Shown: positions 6,611 to 14,011 of the stretch, one piece after another
How the letters are laid out: each line of letters begins with the position of its first letter
How positions within the stretch are numbered: position 1 is the first letter of the stretch
NCBI GenBank assembly: GCA_016302165.1
Contig: JAEDOD010000037.1
Location: forward strand, 1-14,879
DNA length: 14,879 nt
Origin: Sphaerochaetaceae bacterium
GTDB taxonomy: Bacteria; Spirochaetota; Spirochaetia; Sphaerochaetales; Sphaerochaetaceae
Direction of reading: 5' to 3'
The notes under the pieces: generated by a model
The model's input: only the letters and a program-made list of their open reading frames with translations
What the model was told of the DNA's origin: nothing
Databases searched by the model: none
Translations under genes and position numbers: made by a program

Positions 6611-8258
6611 GGTTGTATGCACTGCCTCCGATGAATTCCCTGAGAATCGAGTCGGAAGGCACATATTCCGAAGGAATAGGATATACCAGATCCATGAATG
6701 CCATTAGTCGTCTGGCCACAGTGTAGGCCTTGCCCTGATCTGGAGTTACAGAGCGAAGCAGTGGCATTACATATGTGGAGAGAACTCCAAGTTCATACTC
6801 CAGGGCGCTGTTGATCATTATATCTGCATTGTTCTGATAGGGGAAAAGCTGGCTTTTCTCCTCTTCCTCTATGCCTGACCAGCTATTGATGACCTCCTCT
6901 GGAGTAATGGATGTGGTCCTGCATTCCTTTACGATTCTTCTGATGAGTCTGTTGTCTCGGGTGGAGATTCCGCTCATGGTATCCAGATTCAGCTGTGTCA
7001 GGGCTGATACGAATACACGGAATATGGTGCTGTCATCCAGTCCTGGAATCAGCTTCTCGTTCAAGGTCTGCACACCTTCTATGACCAGGATGGTGTTTTC
7101 CTTCATTCTGGCCTTCGTAAAGCGGAACATCCTTTTCTGGTCCACATCGTTGAGGCTCTTAAGCTCCACTTCTTCGCCACTCAGAAGTGCCTTCACCTGG
7201 GAACGGAGAAGGTCGATGTCCAGGCTTTCCAGACTTACTCCCTTCTTCTCCTTGGTCCTATAGTCATCAAGACTGATCATTATTGGGTCGAAGCCCTGGA
7301 TCTTCAGCTCTGCTGAAAGCTTGATGCCTGAACTCTTCTTTCCTGAGCAGGCTGGTCCTGAGACGAAGGCCACCTTTACGTTTCCTCTCTTCCTGATCTC
7401 CTCTGCAGCCCTATAGAACCTTCTACGCTGCAGTGTCTCAGAAAGGACTATCACTTCACGAATCTTTCCCCCAGTAACCTTCAGATTCAAGGATCCCAGA
7501 CTGCTTACATCCAATATCTTTGATTTCTCCTTGGTTTCCTCGAAGACCTTGAAGAGAAGGGGATTGTCCTGGAAGGGAAGAATTCTCTCTGGGGAACGGG
7601 ACTGGGGATATCTGAGAAGAAGACCTCCACCGTAATCCATAAGCTCCCAGACCTCCAGAAGCTTCAGCGAAGGAAGGAGAGGCTCATAGTTGACGCTAAG
7701 GGCGGTTCCTATTCTGTTGAATGTGTATGCCCCGTCGTTTCTTGTGTCCAGAAGCTTTTTTGTATCTTCACACTTCATCTTCTCCACATACTCAAGGGCC
7801 TGGGAGGCGGAAAGGGTCTCGATATCTACGATCATGTCCTCCTCTATGGCCTTCTTCATGACTTCCCTTAGCCTTTCTGTATCTGGCTTCTCCTTTCCCT
7901 TGTATGAGAAGTAGTATCCATCTCCCAATGAGTGTCCCACCACCAGAGTCCTGTCTGGATGTACCACAGAGGATGCGTAGCAGAGAAGGAAGCACAGGGT
8001 CTTGCGATATGCGGACCTTCCTTCCTTTGAGTCAAGATATACTAAGTCGATTACAGCATTTTCCGGAATCTCAGTCTGAAGAGACTTAAGTTCTCCGTTG
8101 ACCACAGCTGCCACAGGAGGGTTCTCTCCATATTTCAGCTTCTTCTGCTTCCCCAACAGGTAGACTATTCTTGGACTGGATTTCTCTATGAAGGTATCTG
8201 TCTTGATACCATTGAAGGTAATAGTGTTCTTTTCCATGTTGTAATAATGGTAATCCAT
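6603..8258 (-). CDS. TGS-domain nucleoside (uridine) kinase family protein with altered P-loop
   Basis: A 551-residue protein of the bacterial family that joins a TGS/threonyl-tRNA-synthetase-like N-terminus to a uridine-kinase/phosphoribulokinase domain. Seen in order: a TGS-like region (about 8-75), a synthetase-like middle (about 80-210, with VVGHSLGDGYYF), then the kinase: FVSGPACSGKKSS (298-310), ISLDDY (328-333), LVIEGVQTLN, VSALTQLNLD, DNRLIRRIVKE, LFPYQNNADIMINSALEYEL, and the terminal SILREFIGGS. The P-loop should be GPSSSGKTT; here the Mg-binding Thr is Lys (K308). The usual YDFE and FKTGKR substrate segments are also lost. The ATG at 8258 has no Shine-Dalgarno on its strand; ATG 8237 is equally possible. 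It is divergent from the AOR-like gene and converges with the HTH gene. Family membership is clear; activity is doubtful. Confidence 0.85.
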   Translation of the reverse strand: MDYHYYNMEKNTITFNGIKTDTFIEKSSPRIVYLLGKQKKLKYGENPPVAAVVNGELKSLQTEIPENAVIDLVYLDSKEGRSAYRKTLCFLLCYASSVVHPDRTLVVGHSLGDGYYFSYKGKEKPDTERLREVMKKAIEEDMIVDIETLSASQALEYVEKMKCEDTKKLLDTRNDGAYTFNRIGTALSVNYEPLLPSLKLLEVWELMDYGGGLLLRYPQSRSPERILPFQDNPLLFKVFEETKEKSKILDVSSLGSLNLKVTGGKIREVIVLSETLQRRRFYRAAEEIRKRGNVKVAFVSGPACSGKKSSGIKLSAELKIQGFDPIMISLDDYRTKEKKGVSLESLDIDLLRSQVKALLSGEEVELKSLNDVDQKRMFRFTKARMKENTILVIEGVQTLNEKLIPGLDDSTIFRVFVSALTQLNLDTMSGISTRDNRLIRRIVKECRTTSITPEEVINSWSGIEEEEKSQLFPYQNNADIMINSALEYELGVLSTYVMPLLRSVTPDQGKAYTVARRLMAFMDLVYPIPSEYVPSDSILREFIGGSAYNLT

Positions 8259-8324
8259 TGGAAGGAGTTTGTGTCGTTGTTTCTATCCCAATTTTCCCAT
8301 ATACCATAAATTGAATGTTCAAGA

Positions 8325-8330
8325 TATAAT
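8325..8330 (+). promoter_or_regulatory. -10 box placed for a leaderless AOR-like transcript
   Basis: A perfect TATAAT at 8325-8330 ends 6 nt before the ATG at 8337, so transcription would begin at or next to the start codon. No Shine-Dalgarno precedes the ATG. No good -35 box is found 16-18 nt upstream (TACCAT at 8302-8307), so the promoter may need an activator. Confidence 0.45.
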
Positions 8331-8336
8331 CGGGAT

Positions 8337-9986
8337 ATGGACCTGTTGGTAATTGACCTGAAGAATGCAGAAGTGGAGAGAATACCATCTCCTTCATCCC
8401 TGGAGGGACTGGAGGAAGGAATATCCCTCCATAGAAAATATGGAAAGGAATCCCTGGTGATCACCTCTCCCTCTTCAGTGTCCATGGAAACTTCATCCAT
8501 CAACTGCTGGACAGTGGTGTGGGATTCTCCTCTCCTGGGCCATGAAACCTTTGCTCTCTTCAACACATACCATGGCTACTCCCTGTATCGCCTGGGCATA
8601 AAGGCTATGGTGATATTGGGACGAAGCGACAGGATGAAGTATATCGCCCTCTCTTCCGCTTCCATAGAGATATTGCCTTCAGAGAACCTTAGAGGCACCG
8701 AATCCCTCTACTTTGAGGAAATTGCTCTTTCCAGTCACTCGGACCTTTCCCTTTCCACAGGTCCTGCAGGAGACAGCGGTGTAAAGTTTGCATCTGTCCA
8801 AAGTGGAGGAAAGAATATGCCTGGCATAGATCTGGGCCACATCTTCTTCCTTCATAACCTTAAGGGAATCGTTTTTCCAGGCTTCCCTGACAGAAAGGCT
8901 GGGGAAGGGAACATTCCCCAGAGAAATGCAGAGAAAGGCGAATACTTCAAGTCTATCCGTTCCTATGGAGGATATTCCTTTGTATCCAAGGCTTCATCCT
9001 TGGGCTGGCTTCCTGTAAGAGGCTGGCAGGACAGGACGGATCCCAGAAGCGGAAGCATTGACGGATGCGCCATGGCTGAAAGATATGGAAACTATCCTGA
9101 AAGCTGCTCAGACTGCATCCTTGCCTGCGACAGAAGAAGAAAGGATGGCCATATCCTGCCGAAGTGGCGGGAGATGATGACTCTCGGCACCAATCTAGGC
9201 TTCTTCGATCCCGACAACATCGACAGCATAGTCAGCGAAGTCAGGAAGTATGGGCTGGACGCAAGCGTTACAGGGTCCATGCTGGCCTATATCCTCAGCG
9301 ATGAAGAAAGGATGGCGGAGTATGGTCTGAAGGATAGAAGTGTTCCTGAAATAGTTGCCCTCATTTCCCGTATTGCCTCTGGCTGCATCCTCTATAATGG
9401 ACTCTCGGATCTTCCGGGGTGCATACAGTGCCAGGACCACCTTCCCATAGACTTCGACCTTAGGGGAGCATCGGCCATGGCCTTGAGCTATTCTTCTCTT
9501 CTTGGCTTCTTCCTTCCAGCCACTCTTCTCTTCCCGAAAAGACGGCCAAAGGAGGATGCTGCAGCTACAATAGCTTTCTATGAGGTTATCCATTATCTTG
9601 CCTTGTCTAGTCTAGGCCATCCTCCGATGTGTTCCGATCTGGGATATTGGTCCAAGGTGCCGGAAGCTGCATTCCAGTCCCGTCTTCTTGCCAGGTTCTA
9701 TTCAAGACGGTTCCATGCCTTCGGCCACTCCAGTCTTGAGCTCTTGGAGAAGGGGATGGAAATATACAGAATCCTGGGTGTGGAGTGGACGCCGCTTCCC
9801 TCCCATTTCCTTCTGGATAGCGATAGCGCTGGAGGAAGCGATACAGTTCCTTTGAAGAGGCTTCAGGATTATTGGGACGAAGAAAAGCTTCGCCTTGAGA
9901 TAATGCTCAGGTCCAGAAGGGAGAAAAGGGTGAAGCACTCTGCCGAAAGAAGTGCAAAGGATGGAGGAAGTGAAGTCCTGGGCTGA
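8337..9986 (+). CDS. Divergent aldehyde ferredoxin oxidoreductase (AOR) homologue
   Basis: AOR enzymes are tungsten-bispterin, [4Fe-4S] proteins that interconvert aldehydes and carboxylic acids with ferredoxin. This 549-residue protein is a little short for the family (about 600-620). It begins MDLLVIDLKN like AORs, then has SPLLG (64-68), TGPAGDSGVKFA (141-152), CSDCILAC (257-264, the CxxCxxxC cluster motif), EMMTLGTNLGFFDPDNI (279-295), YGLDASVTG (305-313) and a C-terminal segment equivalent to the family's GeRi..leRafNvreG region. The usual GRGGLGAVMGSKNLKAI is reduced to GIDLGHIFFLHNLKGI. Both DxxGL(D/C) pterin motifs lack the Asp: RKYGLD (303-308) and SSLGHP (424-429), with a displaced C432. 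It may lack the tungsten cofactor. Its 3' end overlaps the opposing phosphodiesterase gene by 118 nt. Confidence 0.8.
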   Translation: MDLLVIDLKNAEVERIPSPSSLEGLEEGISLHRKYGKESLVITSPSSVSMETSSINCWTVVWDSPLLGHETFALFNTYHGYSLYRLGIKAMVILGRSDRMKYIALSSASIEILPSENLRGTESLYFEEIALSSHSDLSLSTGPAGDSGVKFASVQSGGKNMPGIDLGHIFFLHNLKGIVFPGFPDRKAGEGNIPQRNAEKGEYFKSIRSYGGYSFVSKASSLGWLPVRGWQDRTDPRSGSIDGCAMAERYGNYPESCSDCILACDRRRKDGHILPKWREMMTLGTNLGFFDPDNIDSIVSEVRKYGLDASVTGSMLAYILSDEERMAEYGLKDRSVPEIVALISRIASGCILYNGLSDLPGCIQCQDHLPIDFDLRGASAMALSYSSLLGFFLPATLLFPKRRPKEDAAATIAFYEVIHYLALSSLGHPPMCSDLGYWSKVPEAAFQSRLLARFYSRRFHAFGHSSLELLEKGMEIYRILGVEWTPLPSHFLLDSDSAGGSDTVPLKRLQDYWDEEKLRLEIMLRSRREKRVKHSAERSAKDGGSEVLG

Positions 9987-10366
9987 GAAGCGGATCCAGG
10001 ATTCACGTAGAATACACCATCTTTATTCCTGAAGGATGGAATATGGGTATGTCCAGACATTACAATGTCCCCTTTTTCAGGAGAGAAGGATGGAATTTCG
10101 TTGCCGTGGAACGCATATACAGTCCGTCCTTCCCAGAAAAAGGATCTTTCCCTGGGAGGAAAGGGAAGGTCTCCATATTGATACCATCTGTCCATATTCC
10201 CCCTGACGCCTGTAATTCCTCTCCAGACCGGGTCTCCCGGATCCGGGCATAGGTCTCCCAGGGAGAAAAGTGAGGAGGCTCCTACTTCTTCCTTGGCCCG
10301 CCAGATGGCTTCCATGGCCATTTTGTCTCCATGTATATCGGAGAAAACTAGAATTTTCCCATCCAT
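9869..10366 (-). CDS. YfcE/MJ0936-type metallophosphodiesterase
   Basis: A 165-residue calcineurin-like phosphoesterase, the usual size for YfcE-type enzymes that hydrolyse phosphodiester or phosphomonoester bonds with two metal ions. All metal motifs are intact: FSDIHG with D10 and H12, LGDL with D38, RGNMD with N57 and D59, FHG with H87, and SGHTH with H106 and H108, followed by VNPGSASQPR. The ATG at 10366 has no Shine-Dalgarno; a TAAAAT box on the same strand ends 7 nt upstream, so this mRNA may also be leaderless. The last 20-30 residues go beyond the conserved core and are encoded opposite the end of the AOR-like gene. The natural substrate cannot be told from sequence. Confidence 0.93.
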   Translation of the reverse strand: MDGKILVFSDIHGDKMAMEAIWRAKEEVGASSLFSLGDLCPDPGDPVWRGITGVRGNMDRWYQYGDLPFPPRERSFFWEGRTVYAFHGNEIPSFSPEKGDIVMSGHTHIPSFRNKDGVFYVNPGSASQPRTSLPPSFALLSAECFTLFSLLDLSIISRRSFSSSQ

Positions 10367-10428
10367 AGACCATATTTTACCACAGAGGAAAAGAAGAGAC
10401 AGCTACTCTTTGCTTCACATGGTTTTGG

Positions 10429-10449
10429 CACTATAATCTCTATATAGTG
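10429..10449 (+). promoter_or_regulatory. Promoter of the lipase operon overlapped by an inverted repeat
   Basis: A perfect TATAAT lies at 10432-10437, with only a weak -35 candidate (TTGCTT, 10410-10415). Perfect 7-bp arms CACTATA (10429-10435) and TATAGTG (10443-10449) with a 7-nt spacer cover the -10 box and the likely start site near 10444. That geometry fits an operator, though AT-rich promoter sequence can produce such symmetry by chance. Confidence 0.5.
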
Positions 10450-10466
10450 AAAGATTGGAGGAATAA

Positions 10467-11384
10467 ATGGAAGAAAATACACTGAAGCTCAGAGATGGAA
10501 GTGAACTTTTCTATAGAGTATGGAGAATTGAGGACCCTAAGGCCACTCTGCACCTGAACCATGGAATGGCAGAGCACAGCCTCAGATATGACAAGTTTGC
10601 CCGTTTCCTCAATGACAAGGGCTTTACAGTGTATATTCAGGACCATAGAGGCCATGGAAATACAAAGAAGAGCGATGAAGACAAGGGCTGGTTCGGAGAA
10701 AAGGATGGCTGGAATACTGTATGTGACGACAGCTGGGAGCTGGACGAAAAGATAGCTCTTGATTATCCAGAGCTTCCACATTTCATCATGGGCCATTCCA
10801 TGGGTTCCTTCATTACACGTACCAATCTTGAAAGGCACAGCCAGGCCTATAGGGCCGCTATCATCATGGGAAGCGGCAGCGGCCAGGGAATTGCGGGCAA
10901 GGTGGGTATGGCCCTTAGCCGTCACAGGGCTAAAAAATATGGAACAAAGCACAAGGATGAGTGGCTCAACAATCTTATCTTCGGCTCCTACATAAAGAAG
11001 TTTGACTGGAGAAAGGAAGGAATCTTCTGCTGGCTTTCCTCCATTGAAGAGGAGAGGAAGAAGTATGAGAAGGATCTGGACTGCGGCTTCATCTGTTCCT
11101 CTTCCTTCTACGGCGACCTTATTGAGGGCCTTGAGACAGCCAATGACAAAAAGCTTATCGCCGCCATCAGGAAGGATCTTCCTATTCTCTTCCAGAGCGG
11201 AGACATGGACCCTGTGGGAGGTTATGGAAAGGGAGTGGAGAAGGCTTCATCCCTCTATAGGGAAGCTGGAATCAAGGACGTAAGGGTGAAGCTCTACAAA
11301 AATGGAAGGCATGAGATCCTGAATGACGTAATGTATGAAGAAGTAGCCAATGATGCAGCCTCCTTCCTTCTGGAGTTCATCTGA
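10467..11384 (+). CDS. Alpha/beta hydrolase, monoacylglycerol lipase/lysophospholipase-like
   Basis: A 305-residue alpha/beta hydrolase of the PldB/MGL group, which cleaves monoacylglycerols, lysophospholipids or related esters. Seen: the oxyanion-hole motif LNHGMAEHS (H32, G33), QDHRGHG (58-64), the nucleophile elbow GHSMGS with S111, the acid in SGDMDPVGG (D248 likely) and the base in NGRHEILN (H282). There is no signal peptide, so it should act in the cytoplasm or at the inner membrane face. A strong Shine-Dalgarno GGAGG (10457-10461) precedes the ATG by 5 nt. It opens a four-gene run of overlapping genes; its TGA overlaps the YihY ATG by one base. The substrate is unknown, but cotranscription with an integral membrane protein fits a membrane-lipid role. 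Confidence 0.92.
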   Translation: MEENTLKLRDGSELFYRVWRIEDPKATLHLNHGMAEHSLRYDKFARFLNDKGFTVYIQDHRGHGNTKKSDEDKGWFGEKDGWNTVCDDSWELDEKIALDYPELPHFIMGHSMGSFITRTNLERHSQAYRAAIIMGSGSGQGIAGKVGMALSRHRAKKYGTKHKDEWLNNLIFGSYIKKFDWRKEGIFCWLSSIEEERKKYEKDLDCGFICSSSFYGDLIEGLETANDKKLIAAIRKDLPILFQSGDMDPVGGYGKGVEKASSLYREAGIKDVRVKLYKNGRHEILNDVMYEEVANDAASFLLEFI

Positions 11385-12640
11385 TGCACTTTTCTGCCTT
11401 AATGAAGAAAATCAACGACTGGGCCGTAGACTACTATGGAGTAATAAGGCAGGCCTTCAGGTCAATGTCTCGGGACAACATCAATCTTCTTGCCTCCGGC
11501 ATGGTATATTCCACCCTGATAGCCATAGTGCCCTGCCTTACCTTCCTTTCAGCCTTCCTTTCGGCTTTCGGGGCTTTGGAGCCCTTTATGGCTGTAATCT
11601 CTGAATGGCTCTGCGATACATTCGGGGAAGGTACAGGAATCTCTGTAATGGAGAGCATCATGAAGTTTACAGGCTCCGCCATGTCCCTGGGAGTGGTGGG
11701 ACTGGTGTCCTTCATCATTACTGGCATGTTCCTGGTGAATAAGGTCTACTCCTTGGTGAACCATATATTCCGCACTGAGCCTTCGGAAGGCACCATGAAG
11801 AGACTTATGCTCATCATAATGTTCATCATAGTGCTTACTGTGGTGCTCACATTCGGCTTTGCCCTTTCATCCTCTCTGTCCCAGAAGTTCTATTCCTTAA
11901 TGGGAAAGGATGTGGAGACCAGCGCCATAGGAGAAATGGTGGGGGTCCTGGGCCGTTTTGCTGTGGTCTTTGCTGTTTATTTCGTAATGATTACAGCTGT
12001 GCCCAACGTGAAGATACGAGTGGCCTCCTCTGTCTCAGGAGCCGCCCTTGGAACTCTTCTTACCTATGTCTCCACCTTCTTCTTCTCAAGGATCATATCC
12101 TATTCTGTGGGATATTCAGTAATCTACGGATCCCTTGCATCCATTCTCTTTGTACTGCTCTTTCTATACATCATCTGGTACATCGTGGTGCTGGTGATGG
12201 AGGTTACATATATCCATCAGTTCAGGCCTGATAAGGATACCCTGATCGGTAAGCCTGTTGCAGGAGAAACCCAGATTTCCGATTCCATCGACGTTATCCT
12301 TCTTATTGCCCGCAGGTTTGAGGAGGGAAAGGGAAGCACCAGCATAAAGGATATGAGCGCCTCCCTTTCCATGCCTATGAGCAGACTGAACAATGTGCTC
12401 AGCGACCTGGAGTCTTCCTCCCTTATTGTCTCCATCAATCCCCAAGGCACATCCTTCATGCTGAAAAGACCATCGGATTCCATAACCTTTTCTGATGTGG
12501 TGGAGGCTGTATTCTCCTCTGAAATCCCTAAAGACAGAAAAAGAAGCACTGAAGGCACTAAATTGGCCCTTGCCTTCAAGAACAAAGGAAAGGAGGATCT
12601 CACAGCGAATCTGAAAGAGGCCCTGAAGGAGAAGATATGA
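11384..12640 (+). CDS. YihY/BrkB-family integral membrane protein with C-terminal winged-helix-like domain
   Basis: A 418-residue protein. The N-terminal two thirds are typical YihY/BrkB (formerly misnamed RNase BN): an amphipathic lead-in, then about six membrane segments near residues 35-65, 100-128, 141-163, 186-208, 210-235 and 245-275, with NINLLASGMVYSTLIAIVP and VYGSLASILFVLLFLYIIW-like segments characteristic of the family. Residues about 300-375 are soluble and look like a winged helix: SIKDMSASLSMPMSRLNNVL then LESSSLIVS, similar to the C-terminal domain found on some YihY proteins. The tail is Lys/Glu-rich. GGAG (11372-11375) precedes the ATG, which overlaps the lipase stop; the next gene starts within its stop codon. 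The family's molecular function is not established. Confidence 0.9.
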   Translation: MHFSALMKKINDWAVDYYGVIRQAFRSMSRDNINLLASGMVYSTLIAIVPCLTFLSAFLSAFGALEPFMAVISEWLCDTFGEGTGISVMESIMKFTGSAMSLGVVGLVSFIITGMFLVNKVYSLVNHIFRTEPSEGTMKRLMLIIMFIIVLTVVLTFGFALSSSLSQKFYSLMGKDVETSAIGEMVGVLGRFAVVFAVYFVMITAVPNVKIRVASSVSGAALGTLLTYVSTFFFSRIISYSVGYSVIYGSLASILFVLLFLYIIWYIVVLVMEVTYIHQFRPDKDTLIGKPVAGETQISDSIDVILLIARRFEEGKGSTSIKDMSASLSMPMSRLNNVLSDLESSSLIVSINPQGTSFMLKRPSDSITFSDVVEAVFSSEIPKDRKRSTEGTKLALAFKNKGKEDLTANLKEALKEKI

Positions 12641-13092
12641 CAGTAGATAGAACTATGGCTCCAGTTCTGGAGAAGAGAATCAGCCCCGATATTGCAGATC
12701 CTGAAAAGAACGTAAGGGGAAGATGGATGGCCGAAGGAGTTGAGCTTATTCTCCTTAAAAATGCCATTCCAATGGGTGAAGACAGCATTGTATACATTCC
12801 TTGGGCAATGGTGGCCAAGGAGGATGGCCGCCCTGTATTCTCCATACAGCTGGAGAAGGAGGACCTGAGGATCCTTTCCTCCCTGACAGGTGAGAGCCTC
12901 AGGTCCCTCCAGGAGGATTATGGCACCAGAGGCTTCTATGGTGCTCTGAGAGTCAACATGTATGGAAATGGATGCCGTGAGTCCCTTGGCTCCTATGGAG
13001 GAAGCGAAAGGGAAGAGGATGTGGTGTCCTATCTTCTGGAGGCCGCTCTGGATACTTTAGACATTGTGGAAGAGGCAGAGAAGTGTGAATAG
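12637..13092 (+). CDS. Unrecognised acidic 151-residue protein
   Basis: I do not recognise this family. The protein is soluble and acidic, has no membrane segment or signal peptide, and ends in an acidic helix-like stretch (about 126-151). Notable features are VRGRWMAEGVELILLKNAIPMG (split around residues 26-47), a strand-like SIVYIPWAMVAKEDGRPVFSIQ and a Gly/Tyr-rich loop near 115-122 (ESLGSYGG). Only one internal Cys (112) and a C-terminal Cys (150) are present, with no recognisable catalytic motif. AAGGAGA (12626-12632) precedes the ATG, which overlaps the YihY stop by 4 nt (ATGA), so coding status and cotranslation with YihY are well supported. Confidence 0.82.
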   Translation: MTVDRTMAPVLEKRISPDIADPEKNVRGRWMAEGVELILLKNAIPMGEDSIVYIPWAMVAKEDGRPVFSIQLEKEDLRILSSLTGESLRSLQEDYGTRGFYGALRVNMYGNGCRESLGSYGGSEREEDVVSYLLEAALDTLDIVEEAEKCE

Positions 13093-13948
13093 GATAGGAA
13101 TTGGCATTTTGGGAGCAGGCTGGAGTGGAGAGTACCACGCCGCAGCCATCAATTCCAATCCTGCCCTGTCTCTAGTCTCCGTCTACGACAGGGATGAAGG
13201 AAAAGCCAGGGATTTTGCCTCCCGTCACCATATTCCCAAACTCCAGAGGGACGAAGAATATGTGATAGACGACAGCGATGTGGACATAGTGGTGGTTGCA
13301 ACTCCCACCCCTTTCCATTTCTCTACTGTCAAAGAAATTGCAAAAAGGGGAAAAGGGATTGTCCTTGAGACTCCCATCTCCGACACTGCCTCGGAAGCTT
13401 CAGAGATCATCAGTCTGGCAGAAGAGGAGGGGATATTCCTTTTCCCTGTCTCTACGCTCTCAGCGGCGCCTGAAATAAGGAAGCTGAAGGCATCCCTCAG
13501 CCCCTCTTCTTCCTTTACTGTTGATTTCTCATTGTTATCTCCATACCCCAGATGGAAAAGAAATTGGACTCCATATTCCTCACGGCTAACCAGAAATAAG
13601 GCTCTTTTGGCAGGAGCCTACGAAGTCATTGACGCTATCTACTATCTCTTTGAGGAGGAAAAGGCTATGGCTATTGAGCCCATGCCCTGGGGCCTGGAGG
13701 TTTCTTTCTCTTCCGGTAAGCTCCTCCTGAGGGACGGTGGAAGCTCTCTGACCATAAATTTAGGTGGAGAGGAGGGAGAAAGGATTGACCTCAGCGCTCT
13801 CTATTCCCGTCCCCTTGCCCTTCTTCCCCTCTGGTATTCCTCAGTGGTTGAGACTCTTGAGAAGGGAGTCTGGGATGAGGGAGCCCTCTCCCGATCCATA
13901 AGGAGTCTGGAAACCATCAGCGCCTTCTCTGGTCCTTTGATTCATTGA
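13085..13948 (+). CDS. Gfo/Idh/MocA-fold protein lacking the catalytic Lys and His
   Basis: The fold is that of NAD(P)-dependent sugar oxidoreductases. GIGILGAGWSGEYHAAAI (5-22) is the nucleotide-binding turn, followed by VYDRD (33-37), VDIVVVATPTPFH (66-78) and GKGIVLETP (89-97). In active members the last segment ends in EKP; here it is E95-T96-P97, so the catalytic Lys is gone. In the second domain the expected HxID is EVID (E180), so the His is also absent. At 287 residues it is shorter than the usual 330-380. GTG at 13085 is preferred, with AGAGG (13071-13075) upstream; a TTG at 13064 has no ribosome site. It overlaps the previous gene by 8 nt (from GTG). It is probably a binding or structural protein rather than a dehydrogenase, which is inference. 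Confidence 0.82.
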   Translation: MNRIGIGILGAGWSGEYHAAAINSNPALSLVSVYDRDEGKARDFASRHHIPKLQRDEEYVIDDSDVDIVVVATPTPFHFSTVKEIAKRGKGIVLETPISDTASEASEIISLAEEEGIFLFPVSTLSAAPEIRKLKASLSPSSSFTVDFSLLSPYPRWKRNWTPYSSRLTRNKALLAGAYEVIDAIYYLFEEEKAMAIEPMPWGLEVSFSSGKLLLRDGGSSLTINLGGEEGERIDLSALYSRPLALLPLWYSSVVETLEKGVWDEGALSRSIRSLETISAFSGPLIH

Positions 13949-14011
13949 GGGCAACTATTTCCGACATAATGAGTAGTTTTAATGAAGATTTTCCTTTTTT
14001 CTTGCCCCCTT

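Noticed and set aside
8260..8309. GGAAGGAG followed by a 12-codon GTG reading frame between the kinase and AOR-like genes
   Set aside because: Spacing to GTG is too short, the peptide has no feature, and no promoter on that strand precedes it.
13953..13980. Possible terminator hairpin after the oxidoreductase-like gene (AACTA...TAGTT)
   Set aside because: AT-rich stem with two G-U pairs, a 10-nt loop and only a short T-run; too weak to call.
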